A stretch of 64,000 nt of DNA from Buxus sempervirens (Eukaryota; Streptophyta; Magnoliopsida; Buxales; Buxaceae): the NCBI GenBank assembly GCA_947561395.2, contig OX387193.1, positions 16,616,001 through 16,680,000 on the forward strand, read 5' to 3'. This document shows, piece by piece, positions 23,730 through 36,700 of this stretch. Below the pieces are notes generated by a model, which was not told the DNA's origin, made no database searches, and saw only the letters and a list, made by a program, of their open reading frames with translations. Made by a program: the position numbers and the translations under genes. The stretch's first letter is position 1. Each line of letters opens with the position of its first letter.

Positions 23730-24015
23730 GTATCAAAAGTGACGACATGAAAAGTGTGTGAGTGGATTAGAAAACAAAAGAATAAAGAATAAAGAAAACA
23801 AAGGAAAGATTAATACATATACTTCGCGGAATACAAAGGAAAGATTAGCATATAAGTGACGACATGAAAAGTATCAAAAGAATAAAGAATACAAAAGTGA
23901 GTTCCAAAGTGACGATATGAAAAGTATCAAAAGAATAAAGAGAACAAAACCTATAAAAGAGAGTTTAATACATATACTTCATGGAATACAAAGGAAAGAT
24001 TAGAATATAAGTGAG
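23730..24015. repeat. AT-rich direct repeats in the LTR of C
   Basis: Two word groups recur: GTGACGACATGAAAAGT (about 23740, 23857, 23910) and TAATACATATACTTC with GGAATACAAAGGAAAGATTAG (about 23812 and 23966). They form a degraded tandem repeat of roughly 150 bp. Confidence 0.75.
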
Positions 24016-27000
24016 ACAAATCAAATAAATGTGTGTGTGTCATACTTTCTGATCTTACTACATACATGTAATATGACCCCTTTTGATATCATGCAACCTA
24101 CTTTTAGGTGGCAGAAAATAGCATTAAAGAAGGGAATGGGGGAAGAGAAGGTTTTAGGGATACATGAGACCATTGAAGAGGACAATCCCCTCTTAAAGCA
24201 TTAGATCAATGAATAATCAGATCCAAACAAGACTATCCATCTAGTAAAAAAAAACCTCCTCTCACCTTTTTATGTGAGGAGTCCCCCTTACCATGGGGAC
24301 TCCAATGATCATGCAAAAGAAAGATAAAACAGTGAGAAACCAGCTTCAACAAATAAACAATAACTTATTTAGATAGAGGCTTACTCAATCTTGTTTTGTA
24401 TTGACATATGTTAAATAAAAAAACTACAAGAAATTTCACCTTGACTCTTTCCTTTTCTATCAACTGTGTGATAATCTCCAGTGATGTTCACAACAGATTG
24501 GGAGCTTCCTCTAGTTCCAAATAAGGTCCTCTTTTGATTTCCAAGGTGCTAGGAGAGTAAAGGAGAGTGAAAGAGATGTTTTGAAGGGTAAAGTGGGGAT
24601 AAAAGAAGTGATTTAGGGGTAGAAGAATGGTATGGAAGTTTTCTGGTCGAAGGAAGTGAGGTGGGAACGAAGAGAACCAAAAGATTTGGAAAGAAGTTGG
24701 AGAGGTGGTTGTCAGCACCTCATTTTTGCACCCCGAAAAATGAAGAATAAAATCCTAATTGAAAAATTCAAAATCCAAGGGGTCAAAAAGTTGTCTTTTT
24801 GATCAGGTGCAAATTGGCAACCAAACTTCATACCATTGGAAAGAGGACTTCGATACAATTCTAACGCAACTAAGTTTGCTTAAATCGGAGTCCGAATAAA
24901 GAAGTTATGGGCTGGTCAAATCTGGAAATAGCAGAAATCGGCTTTCTGCAAAACTCCAAATTAGCTGCTCAATTGGATATCAGCAGAAAGAGCACATCGA
25001 CACGATTCCAACGCAATTGAGTTTGCTGGAATCGGAGTCTCAGATAGAGAGATATGAGCAAAACTGGTTCCGGGACGCGACTTTGCACTTCTGCTAAAAA
25101 ACCCAAATTTGCTGCTAAATTCTAGCTCAGTGGATGGAGCATCTCAACCTGATTCCAATGACACTAATTTTGCTGAAATCGGATATCAGATGAGGAAGTT
25201 ATGAGCAGTCAAAAATCTCAGAAAATCTGCACACGTGGCAAAATACTAAAGAAAGGACAAAAAATGAAAAAAAATCTAACAATAAAATAATATTATATCT
25301 TAAAAATATATTAATATAATTAAATAAAAAATAAAAGAAAATTGAAGACACGTGTGTGTCTAAACAAAAAAATCAAAGAATAAAAGAATAATAAAAACAT
25401 AAAAATCAAGTAATTAAAATAAATAAAAAATAAAATAAAAAAAATTGGAAGGTGACAACACATTCTCCCATATGGAGAATGCGTTGAAATAACTTGGTTG
25501 TAAAACAACCCACGTATCATTCAATTTGTATTTGGTAAAAAGTGAATAAGATAAATTAAAATTAAAATTTGATCACTTTTTTATTCTATAAATAAGGGGT
25601 TCTCCTTCCCCCATTCCAAGGAGAATTCTCTCCCACTCCCCCTCCATTTTCTTCTCCCCTCTCATCCCCACTTACTTTGTCCGAAACCAACAACCCCCTT
25701 GTCCATTGTTTTCACCTTAAGACCCTTTTTATTCCCATATTACCCTCTTAACCATTCCCTTTTCAACCTCCCTACTTCTTTTAACCTCTTGGAGACCAAC
25801 AAGACATCATTTTTGGAACCAAAAGAAGCACTCTTAGGTGCTGTCCATTTCCATTTGAAGACCTCCATCAGTTCATAAGAGGAAGTAATATAAGTGTAAG
25901 TGTATTTGATATACTTTACCCCACGTACAAAAATTTCTAGAAGTATATTTCTTTGTTAACTCTTGGTTTTATTTCTTGTTGACCTTCTAACCACCTTTGT
26001 CTCTCTTTGGCATGATATGGGAGGTAAAGGGGAACTCCCTACACAATAAGATGGGAGGAGAGTGCGAGGTAAAAGTAAATAGAAAGGTGGAGATGTTCTT
26101 GATTTCATCACCTTATGTCGATTTATTAAGGAGGGGTTTGTCCTCCTCAAAGAACTTTTGTACCCCTTAATATCCTCTCCCTCATCCCCTTCACTTACTC
26201 ATTTCTAGGTATATTTATCATTCTCCTTTTATAATCATGCATATAGATAGTAAAGTTATCACATACACACATGCACAATTTTATCTCATTTTTATTTACT
26301 TTTTAAAAAGAAAAAAGAAAGAGCACTACACACACTTATTCAGGGCATTTTAGAAGTGTATTCAAAAATTTATTTTGCTTTCTTCCTTTAGATATTTGTA
26401 TTAAACTTTTTTGTTTTCAATTCACAAGTAGATATACTTTTATATAAAGTATATTTTCATTTGTACAAAATAAGATTTTTTTTACTTAGAATTTCTCCTT
26501 TAGTGAAGGAACTTCACATGCACATATTCATTTGTAATGCTTTAGATTTGTTTTAATTGGCTCTTTCCCATTATAAACACATGTATAGGATTTCGTCTTT
26601 ACTTTGCTCACTAGCACACACTTTTGGATTATCTTTATTATTTTAACTCGCTTTCTAAAACATGTTTTGGTTATCTAGTAGGCTCATTCCATTTATTGGT
26701 TTTAAGTGTTTTATGTCATCATTCCTATACATGACCATACGAGTATATCTATAAGAAGTTCACTAATTGGGTTAAGGCATGATAAAAATAAGTTATTGAA
26801 GCCAAATAGGAGAATTTGTACCACTGTGAGTTCTCTTTGAAACTCACATCAACTTACCCCAAAATAAATAACCAAAATAAGGGTTACCCAATAACCCTAA
26901 TGGGCCATGGGCTTGGCTTAAGCCCAATTTGGCAACCAATGGGCCTTCCAACGGGGCCCACATCCGACCCACTTCGATTAAATGGTTAAAAATATAAAAA

Positions 27001-27764
27001 ATGAATAAAAGGGACTTACACCTACAAAGGTCCCTACCAAACTTAATCTGATATATGCTGGGCTAGGATTAGGGTGAGACTGAGTTGACTCGAACCAGGA
27101 AAGTCCAAGGGACCTGTCAGACCGACGGAGTGGACCGGGGTATTTTCGAACTTCCCTGGACCGTAACCGAGAACTTAGCCGGAATCTCAATGTAAGCACC
27201 TTATTTTTGCACCCCTGGAAGTGCTGAAAATGAAAACCCTGGCAGAAAAGTCAAACCTTGAGGGGTCAAAATTTGACCTTTGGATCAAATGATAATTGGC
27301 CACCTTCCTTTATCTCAATGGATAAATAATCCCGACACGAGTCCAACGCAACTGAGTTTGCTGGAATTGGAGTCCGGATGAAGGTTCTATAGGCCGGTCA
27401 AACTTAAAGGAGAGCCAAAAGTTGACTTTTCCTTGAACCCCGTGCCAAGTGCTTAGCCCTATGTCATTGGATAGAGGGCTTCGATACAAGTCTAACGCAA
27501 TTGAGTTTGCTCAAATCGGAGTTCAGACGAAGGAGATATAAGCTATCGAAGTTTCCGCGCAGCAAAACCGGAAACTGCACATGTGGCAAAGAAACTGCGC
27601 ACGTGGCGATGAATGCAGCGAAATATCTCAGGAACTAAATCTCAAATATCCAAAAATCATCAAATATCTCAGGGACTAAACCAAAATTCGCAGGGGGCAA
27701 TCCGTAGATATCCAAAAGTGTCAAATCGGTCAAGTCGAGGGGCAAATCCGTAATTTTTTGATTT

Positions 27765-27990
27765 GTATCTGGCATTTAATGCCGGATACACTTGCCCCTC
27801 TTCATATCCGGACTCAAATGTCAGATACAAAGATTTGCTTGGCGAGATTTGTGCGGATTCGTCGACAAATTCGCGGCGGCATTTAATTTTCGAAATTATT
27901 ATGTTTTGTATCCGGCATATTATGCCGGATACAAAGGAAGTGTAGTGTATCCGGCATTAAATGCCGGATACATTAAGTTTTCTATAAAAA
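27765..27990 (+). promoter_or_regulatory. Promoter of LTR E: four 25-bp inverted repeats and TATA
   Basis: Inverted repeats of 9-bp arms around 7 bp (GTATCCGGC-N7-GCCGGATAC and variants) start at 27765, 27804, 27908 and 27947, giving steps of 39, 104 and 39 bp. The conserved box CGCGGCGGCATTTAA (27872-27886) sits in the long step. The TATA box CTATAAAAA follows at 27982, 10 bp after the last repeat. Confidence 0.87.
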
Positions 27991-29502
27991 GGCAACAGCA
28001 GCCCCATTTCCGGGGGGGGGGGGGGGGGGGGGCTTCTTTTTGGCCTTTTCCCACTTCTTCTTCCCCACTACCCTTGGTGCGAAACCACCCATTCTTACCC
28101 CCGCCCCCCCCCCCCCCCCCCCCCCCCCCCCTTGCTTCTTGCTTCCTTTAACCCCCAAGCACCTCACCTTGCTCCACCCACCATTCTATACTTCTTCTTC
28201 TCCATTTCCACCCAAGCAAGTGGAGGAGCTACTGCTGTTGGAGCTTGAAGGAGGGCCTCCAGCCCTTGTTTTGCTTCCAAGGGGGTCACACACCTTCACA
28301 AGAGAGCTGAGACACCCAAGGTATGTCTCCTTGCTGTATTTTACTTCACATATATGAAAACTAGCATGTTTTGAGCCGATGTGAAGGGGCTTGTTTCTCC
28401 TTGTTGTAACACCTTTTCTAGCATGCTTTTATTCCTTCTAAAAGGGAGCTTGTTGTGCGCGCGTGGGAAACGCGGCACGGGGTAATTCGGAGTCGCCACC
28501 CGCCTGATGAGGTGCAGGCGGACACCTGGGTGCCTAATCTTGTTTATTTAGGGCTTTTGGGTCTGCGGCTTGAGATTCTAAGTCGGGATTTCGGTTGCGG
28601 TCTGGGGAAGTCCGTAGACACCCCAGTCCACCCCGTCGGATGACGGGTCCCGTGGGTTCCCTGGTTTGAGTCAGCTTTCTTGCTTGGTTCTCACCCGATT
28701 CCTAATCCGGCATGCTTTTAAGTTAGGTCTTGGCGGGACCACCTGAGTGGTGTGGGTCCCTTTAGTTGATTTTATCTTTGCTTTAACTTAAATTGTCTGA
28801 GTCTGATTGGGTGGGCCCCGTTGGAAGGCTCACGGTGTCCTTGTCGGGCTTGGATAAGCCCATGTGCCCTTGTGGGCCTCTGTCTGAGCCTAGGAGGCCC
28901 TGTGGGCTTTGGTTAGTGAATTGATTTTGCTTTAGGTTTATATTTGAATTATTAGGTTTGTTTTCATGCAAAAGTGGGCCGGATAGATTTGTGGGCCCCT
29001 TATGTGGGCCCACGTGGTGGCCAAGGGTTTTTTAGACTTATCTTTATATTTGGGCCGAAATCTTTTGGGACGCTGGGCTTGGGGCCTGTAATCCGGTTTT
29101 GGGCCTTGGAAGCCCGAATTCAATGAAGTTAGGGCTTGATCCCTTCCTTGGCTTAGTTGGCGGGCTTTGGCGGGCCCGGCAGGCCCTAGCCCATGGTCTC
29201 GGCCAAACCAGATAGTTTATGCATTCACTCATATCACGAGATACGGGCGGGCCGCATTGGGCTTGGCCCGCCCGGTTCAATTTGTTCATTTCATTTAAGT
29301 TGTTCAATTAGCATGCTTTGGTTCATTGGGCTTGGTGGGCCCCGTTGGAAGGCCCACAAGTGTGCCAAGTTGGACCGACGATCCAAGTCCCAAGTTGGGT
29401 TTCCGGGTGGACCGGAAACCCTGTTGGTTCCGTTGGTTTAGCTCCGGGTCATTCAAAATTCGGCAAAGGATCAATGACATGCAAAAAAAATCATGCTGCT
29501 GT

Positions 29503-29608
29503 GTGTATCCGGCAACACAGGCCGGATACACAGGGTCTGTGGGTGATCCGGCCAGTGCATCCGGATACCCAGAGGCCATAGGTGATCCGGCCTGAGTATC
29601 CGGATCAC
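29503..29608 (-). promoter_or_regulatory. Second inverted-repeat cluster in F LTR (transcribed part)
   Basis: GTGTATCCGGC-N7-GCCGGATACAC (29503-29531), a weaker ATCCGG/CCGGAT pair (about 29546-29567) and GTGATCCGG-N9-CCGGATCAC (29582-29608). It lies about 1 kb downstream of the TATA box in the sense direction. E and G have three inverted repeats at the corresponding place. Confidence 0.82.
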
Positions 29609-30603
29609 ACTGGAATTGGCCTTTTTGGGTTTTGGCCTTTTGGGACTGATCCCAGGGGGTTCCAGGGACATGTTAAGGGTCTTGTGGGCTCCTGGATGAG
29701 CCCACGTAGGTTCAGAATTGGGAGAAGCCACACTTGGCTTCTCCCCTTGGACTTACAGCGAGGTAAGGGGGGGGCCTTGGGGAAGGGGATCATTCTTTCA
29801 TGCATGCATTCACATATAGCATATTCACATGGACAGATTTTCGAATAATGAAGACAGTAACTATCCTGTCATGGAAGGCCTAGTCTAATACGTAACATAC
29901 ACAACAGTAGATAATGACCCATATGGCTCTACCATGCATATCGCCATGCGTGCAAGAGAGAACACGAAGAAGATAAAACCACAACAGAGTCTAGAGCTCT
30001 AGTCCCATGCTTTAAACAAGAAGGAGACGCCGTAAGAAGGGAAAGAGAAGGGGGCTTATTCTGGGGGGTACATTAGATGAGCGGGGAGGGACATTCTCCT
30101 CCCCGAGATAATTACAACAGCGTATTAAGTATGGCATTTTACTAAGCATGCATGGTTCCTTAAGAGGCCTACGTGGGTATCATACATGAGGTGACTCCAT
30201 GCCACGACAGGGAGACCAAGTGTGTGCATATAACGTGCTAAAACTAGGCCATGCAAAGCCAGAAGACAAAAAGCAGAAGAAATTCCAGAAAATTCTACAT
30301 TTAATATATGTTGAAGCTAACGTGATGAGGAGTGATACCTGAGGTCCTTGACCTCTTGTGCAAGGTGGTGGTATGCCTTGGGGGTGGTACAGCTCCTGGA
30401 GACCTCCTTGGAACACCAACAGCCACTCAAGTCCTTCTTCTTTCAGTGGGGATAGAGAGGAGAAGGAGAAGGGGGGAAGGGCTTGGGATGGTATGGGGGC
30501 CAAGAGGGGTTGAAGGGGTGGGGATTCGTGTGGGAGAAGAGTGGAGGGAGGAAGCTCAAGACAGCCAAGAAAAGCCCAACCCCGGAAATGAGCTGCTGGT
30601 TTG

Positions 30604-30869
30604 CTATTTATAGAAATTTTAATGTATCCGGCAACTCAGGCCGGATACACTAAGGCCTCCTCGTATCCGGACTTCAAGTCCGGATACCCTAGCTTCCCTT
30701 TGTATCCGGTTTTCAAGTCCGGATACAAGACATAATCATTCGAAAATTAAATGCCGCCGCGAATTTGTCGGGCGATCGGCGCGGATCTCGCGCGAATATC
30801 TTGATGTATCCGGTCTTCAAGTCCGGATAAGAAGGGGAGGCAGTGTATCCGGTATAGGTAACCGGATAC
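30604..30869 (-). promoter_or_regulatory. Promoter of F LTR: TATA and five 25-bp inverted repeats
   Basis: On the minus strand CTATAAATAG (30613-30604) is preceded by inverted repeats at 30624-30648, 30663-30687, 30702-30726, 30806-30830 and 30845-30869. The steps are 39, 39, 104 and 39 bp. Arms are GTATCCGGN/NCCGGATAC with 7 bp between them. The 5' LTR has the same arrangement shifted by 17,952 bp (TATA at 48556-48565). The layout equals that of LTR E apart from one extra copy. Confidence 0.87.
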
Positions 30870-31584
30870 AAATCGAAAATTTACGGATTTGCCCCTCGAC
30901 TTGACCGATTCGACTGACTCGACCGATTTGACCTTTTTTGATATCTACGGATCGCCCGTACGAAAATTTTATATTTAAGATTTAGTTCCTGAGATATTTT
31001 GCTGCGTTGGCTGCCACGTGTGCAGTTCTTGCGCCACGGGTGCAGTTTCTGGCTTTTGCTACCTGGAAACTTTGACAGATCATATCTCCCTCATCCGAAC
31101 TCCGATTTGAGCAAACTCAATTGTGTTAAACTCGTATCGGAGCCCTCTATTTAATGACATGGGGCTAAGCACTCGGCACGGATTCCGAGAAAAAGTCAAC
31201 TTTTGGCTTTTCCTTAAGTTTGACCGCCCTTAGAATCTTCATCCGGACTCTGATTCCTGCAAACCCAATTGCGCTGGAACCGTGTCAGGATTCCCTATCC
31301 GTTGGGCTAAAGTAAGGTTTTTGGCACGGAAATCGAGGAAAAGTCAACTCTTGGCTTTCCCTCAAGTTTGACTGCCCTTAGAACCTTTATCCGGACTCTG
31401 ATTCCTGCAAACCCAGTTGCGTTGGAACCGTGTCGGGATTCTTTATCCAACTGGGTAGACCAAGGTGGCCAAATTTTATCTGATTTAAAGGTCAACTTTT
31501 CACCCCTTCAGGGTTTGACTTCTTGGCCGGGTTTTTTTTTTACATTTTCTGGCTTTTTGGGAGCGCAAAAATGAGGTGCTTACA

Positions 31585-31597
31585 GCTGCCCCTCTTT
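31585..31597 (-). other. Polypurine tract of element F
   Basis: On the minus strand AAAGAGGGGCAGC directly precedes the 3' LTR start TGTAAGCACC. It is identical to the tract of element A. Confidence 0.9.
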
Positions 31598-33735
31598 GCC
31601 GGAGTCACCTTGCGGATGAACGGCAAAGAGAAAAAGAATCTCGTTTTTGCGCCTGGCATTTCCATCGACATGGTTGATGAGCTAAGTCTTTTGAAATTTT
31701 CACTTGGAGAGGGAAGCGGCCAAATCATGTGGCGTCACTTCCCGGCTTCGGAGTTTCCTTACCCTTTTCTTTCGGGTTTTTGTAGGGCAACTCTTTAGCC
31801 TTTGGTTTAAGTTTTGAAAGAGATGAGATTGGACTTGAGCTCGCCAACCTGTTTCGGCGTCGATGCCAGATACTGGACAATATTCTTTCTTCTTGTTTGT
31901 TCCATTAAAGTTTTTAGGTGTTTTTTTTTTTGACTTTTGATCCATTTTTATATCTTTTACCCGAAGCTTACCTTTCTCTTGACGGCCAAGGGTTGGGTTA
32001 GGATGCGGACCGAGTGGGGAAAAGAGGAAGGAAGAGTGGAGGAGGCGCGGCTGTTGGTGAAGAGGTGCTCCCAGCGCTGTCCAGTGCCTCAGAGGGGCCC
32101 ACACACCTGCTCTAATCTATTTACAAAAGTGTGAAATCAAAATTACAAAAGGGGCCATCTTGCCCGGTGATATCTTCATTTATGCTTCTTCTTCTTCATG
32201 TCTTCTTGTCCCTTCTTTGGTAGCTCTGGCTTGTTCTCTTAGAGAGGCTCCCTGGCTGGGCATGACTGTTGCTGGAGATTGGGAAGGAGTCCTTTCCTCA
32301 TTGCCTCTCCTTTTGATTCAATCCTTGTCATTGGCGAGCGTGGGAGTCTCTCTGGGAAGGATGCTCCACTGGGGATAAGCGGGGATTCCTTACTCTGCCA
32401 TTTTCCTTTATACGGCCTTCTCCCTCTGCTTGGGTGCGAATTCTTCATGTTCGTTCAAGCTTTTGTTGAGTGCGAGAGGTTCCGCCAGGGATTGATGCGA
32501 GCTTGCTTGTCTTCTTTCCGCTCTTCTTCGCAAAGCCGGCCTCTTCAGACTGGGCAAGGCTTGAGAAGTCCACATCATCAAGTATCTTACTGCTTGGGAG
32601 GACTCAACTGGGGATGCAAGGGTGTCGTCCTTTGTTTGCTGAAGGTCTTCCACTGGGGATTTTGGAGGCGACGTCCGTCATCTCACTTTCGGCGTACCTG
32701 TGAAGGCAGGCAAAGACGACATGTTAGCCAGGGAATAGTTGGGGAGTGCAAAACATTTCTCTTATTCTCTTTTTGCTCCGAGCCTTTTGCCCATTGCAGC
32801 CAGCAGCGGCCCTTGCCAAGGTTAAGAGATTATCAACTCAGGTTAGTGGCCCAACATGGAGCTCAAAACAGTTAAGCAGAATAATTATAGAGAAAACAGG
32901 TGTGTCAGTGTGTGCCTGTGTATGCAATATCAACGAAATTTCCCAAGGTCAGAAGGGACTTGGAGCGCTTGGTATTTTCAGTAGCATCGTCATCACGGGC
33001 CACTGTGAAGTCGTTAACTCGGGCACAACCTGCCGGTTCGGACCCCTCAGCTCTGTGCAATTTTCTCAGTTTACTGTCTGCCACTGTCACTGCTCTCGTC
33101 TGTATCTTGCTCCGCTTGATCCAGATGCGACCAGTTCTTCTCTTTTTTTTTTTTTTTTTTTTTTTTGATTGATTGACTAACCACACAACGCCCTTTTTTC
33201 GGGTTTTCGCTGTGTCCAGCCTTTTTAGGAAACTCTGAATTCCGTCATTGCTGATGAACGCAGACCTGACTGTTTGCCCTGATCATTCCTTTCAAGATCC
33301 GAGAGGTCTTAGAGATAGGACGAAACATAGGCTGGGTCTCGGCTATGAAAGAAAGGACAGATGGCTCAAGAAGCTTAATTGTTTGGGTTTGCAAAGTGTG
33401 CTACTTTTATTATTGGTGGGACTTACATCCTGGCTTATTTGTACCTCTGTTTTTGTTGGGTAAACAGTTCCCCATTTTTTGTGTTTCTTTCTTTTTTCTT
33501 TTCTTTTTCTATTGCATTCTCTCTTCTTTTTGAGGTTTTTTTCTGGGCAAGAGTGCCCTGCTTCTTTTTGCTTTGCCGGGAATGCCCGTCTGATGTGTAG
33601 AACACTTGCACTGGGTTGAAAGAATTTTAAGGCTCAAAATTGTCTAACTAGGGGAGAATTTAAGGTATTTGAAAGGATTTACAGTTTAAAGGAGAGTTAA
33701 GGATGGCCTCTCTTCATTTCCCAATCAGAATGATC
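31598..33735 (-). other. Element F 3' untranslated region
   Basis: About 2.1 kb between the gag-pol stop and the polypurine tract, with a run of about 21 T (A on the sense strand) near 33146-33166. Plus-strand ORFs of up to 198 codons in it are not conserved with element A and look accidental. The length agrees with the A 3' UTR. Confidence 0.82.
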
Positions 33736-36700
33736 TTAAGCATAGTACAGTTTGACTGCGTCTGCATTTATCGGCTCCGGAAAAATTGTCCCGTCCATTT
33801 CTTGCAGGATAAGGGCTCCTCGGGACAGAACCTTGTGGACTACGAATGGCCCTTCGTAGTTCGGCTTGAATTTCCCTCTATTGTCCTCTTGATGAGGAAA
33901 GATTCTCTTCAGTACCAGATCTCCCACTTTGAACTGTCGTGGCTTTACTTTCTTATTGTAGGCTCGCGCCACTCTCTGTTGATAGAGCTGGCCATGGCAC
34001 AAAGCCTTAATCCTCTTTTCATCCAATAACTGCAACTGGTCAAATCTGGATTCTTCCCATTCGACATCACTGATTTCAGCTTCCTTCAGAATTCTGAGTG
34101 ACGGAATCTGTGCTTCCACGGGGAGGACTGCTTCCATTCCATATACCAAGGAGAACGGGGTTGCCCCGGTCGATGTCCTAATCGACGTCCGATAGGCGTG
34201 CAGTGCATACGGCAGCTTCTCATGCCAGTCTCTGTAGGTGACCACCATTTTCTCGAGTATCTTCTTCAGATTCTTGTTGGCAGCCTCTACTGCCCCATTC
34301 ATCTTGGGCCGGTATGCCGTGGAGTTTAGATGTCTGATCTTCAGATCTTCACACATCTTCTCCATGTCCTTATTATTCAGATTCTTGGCATTATCAGTGA
34401 TGATTGCTTCTGGAACTCCGTAGCGACAGACTATGTTGTTTTTGATAAACTTGAGCACATGAGACTTCTTGACATTCACGAAGGACATGGCCTCTACCCA
34501 CTTGGTAAAGTAGTCAATTGCCACTAAGATGAACCGATGCCCGTTTGAAGCCGTTGGATGAACTTGGCCTATCATGTCAATTCCCCAGATGGCAAACGGC
34601 CAAGGTGATGTCATGGAGTACAGTGTGTTTGGCGGCGCGTGCATATTGTCGGCATAAATCTGGCACAGCTGACATTTTCTGACATGAGCGTAGCAGTCTG
34701 CCTCCATGGTCATCCAGTAATAGCCCATCCTTAGAATCTTCCTTGCTAGCATATGCCCATTCATGTGTGCGCCGCACAACCCTCCATGGACTTCCTCAAT
34801 CAATCTTTGCGCCTCGGCTTCCCCGACACATAGCAGTAGGGAATCGTTGTATGATTTCTTGTACAGCCTACCTCCACTGTAGAAGTATTGCCCTGCCAAC
34901 CTCTGTATAGTTCGCTTCTCTGCAGCTGAGGCACCTTCTGGCAAAATTCTGTTCCTTATGTACCTTTCGATGTCCGCGTACCAAGGCTCTTCTTTGGGTG
35001 TGCTTTTCTCGATCCTGAAGCAGTAAACAGGGTAGCGTCGAATTTCTATCTCCAATGGTTGCACCCAAGCATCATTCGTGATGGTGGCCATTGATGCCAG
35101 CGTAGCTAGTGCATCCGCAAACCGATTCCCGTCTCGTGGCATGTAGTCGAATGTCACGCTCTTGAATTCTTCTTCTAATTCCTTGACCAGCTCTTGGTAT
35201 GGTACTAACTTCACATCTCTGGTCTTCCAGTCTCCTATCACTTGATAGATAATAAGACTTGAGTCACCGAACACTTTCAGCTCTTGTATATGCATCTCAA
35301 TTGCCGCTCGCAGGCCTAACACACATGCTTCATATTCGGCCATGTTGCTAGTGCAATCAAACAGAAGTTTCGCTGCTATCGGGTGATGGACACCGTCTGG
35401 GGAGATTAGTACTGCTCCGATCCCTTTTCCATTCACATTCACTGCCCCGTCAAAGAACATCTGCCACTTGGTTTTTTCTGTATCATCTGCAGATTCTGTA
35501 CACATCACATCTTCGTCTGGGAAGTGAGTCAGAAGCGGTTGGTAGTCAGGTAGCGGATGTTCTGCCAAGTGATCCGCCACAGCTTGCCCTTTTATTGCCT
35601 TCCTAGTTGTGTAGACAAGGTCATACTCCGATAAAAGGACTTGCCATCTAGCAACCCTACCAGTGGAGATCGGCTTCTCAAAGATGTACTTTAATGGATC
35701 CAGATTGGAGATTAGTAGGACTGTGTGACTAAGCAAATAGTGTCGGAGCTTCTGAGCTGCCCAGACTAGGGCACAACACGTCTTTTCAAGCACTGTGTAT
35801 CTGACTTCGATGTTGGTAAATTTCTTACTTAGGTAGTAGATTGCTTGTTCTTTCCGTCCTTTCTCATCGTGTTGTCCTAACACACATCCTACAGCCGTCT
35901 CAGAGACTGTCAGATACATAATCAAGGGTCGTCCTGGGACAGGTGGGACCAATGTTGGCGGACTCATCAGGTAGGCCTTGATCTTATCAAACGCTACTTG
36001 ACAGTCGTCATTCCAAACCACCGGGTTGTCTTTCTTTAGCAACTTGAATATAGGCTCACACACAGGAGTCATCTGCGCAATGAACCTACTGATATACTGC
36101 AATCTGCCCAGGAATCCTCTCACTTCCTTTTCTGTCGATGGAGGAGGCATCTCCAGAATTGCCTTTGCTTTGAGAGGATCGACCTCAATGCCTCGCTTGC
36201 CCACTATGAAGCCGAGCAGCTTTCCTGAAGTCACTCCAAACACACATTTGTTTGGGTTGAGCCGAAGTTTGTGCTCTCTGAGTCTGTCGAACATCTTTCC
36301 AAGGTTCACCAAGTGGTCTTCTTCTTCCTTAGACTTCGCTATCATGTCATCCACATACACCTCCATTTCCTTGTGTATCATGTCATGGAATAACAGAGTC
36401 ATCGCACGCTGATATGTAGCACCCGCATTTTTCAGTCCGAACGGCATCACGCGGTAACAGTAAGTGCCCCAGTGCGTGATAAAGGATGTTTTCTCCATAT
36501 CCTCGGGTGCCATTCTTATCTGGTTGTAACCAGAGAAGCCGTCCATGAAGGAGAACATCGAGTGTGTTGCAGTATTGTCAACCAGTACATCAATGTGCGG
36601 CAATGGGAAGTCGTCCTTCGGACTTGCTCTATTCAGGTCTCTATAGTCAACACACATCCTGACTTTCCCGTCTTTCTTGGGAACCGGCACGATGTTGGCC

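Larger units (their letters stand above)
28454..31584 (-). repeat. 3' LTR of element F (3131 bp)
   Basis: Left LTR in window coordinates; plus strand TGTGCGCGCG to GGTGCTTACA. The minus-strand TATA box is at 30604-30613. Inverted repeats lie upstream of it (30624-30869) and again in the transcribed part (29503-29608). The shared box TTAAATGCCGCCGCG is at 30747-30761. Confidence 0.96.

Noticed and set aside
32279..32875. 198-codon plus-strand ORF in the F 3' UTR
   Set aside because: Antisense to the element, no recognisable motif, not kept in element A; it looks like a chance ORF.
33146..33166. Retroposed poly(A) insertion in the F 3' UTR
   Set aside because: A run of A on the sense strand is present, but no TSD or foreign sequence was found beside it; element A also has A-runs in its 3' UTR.
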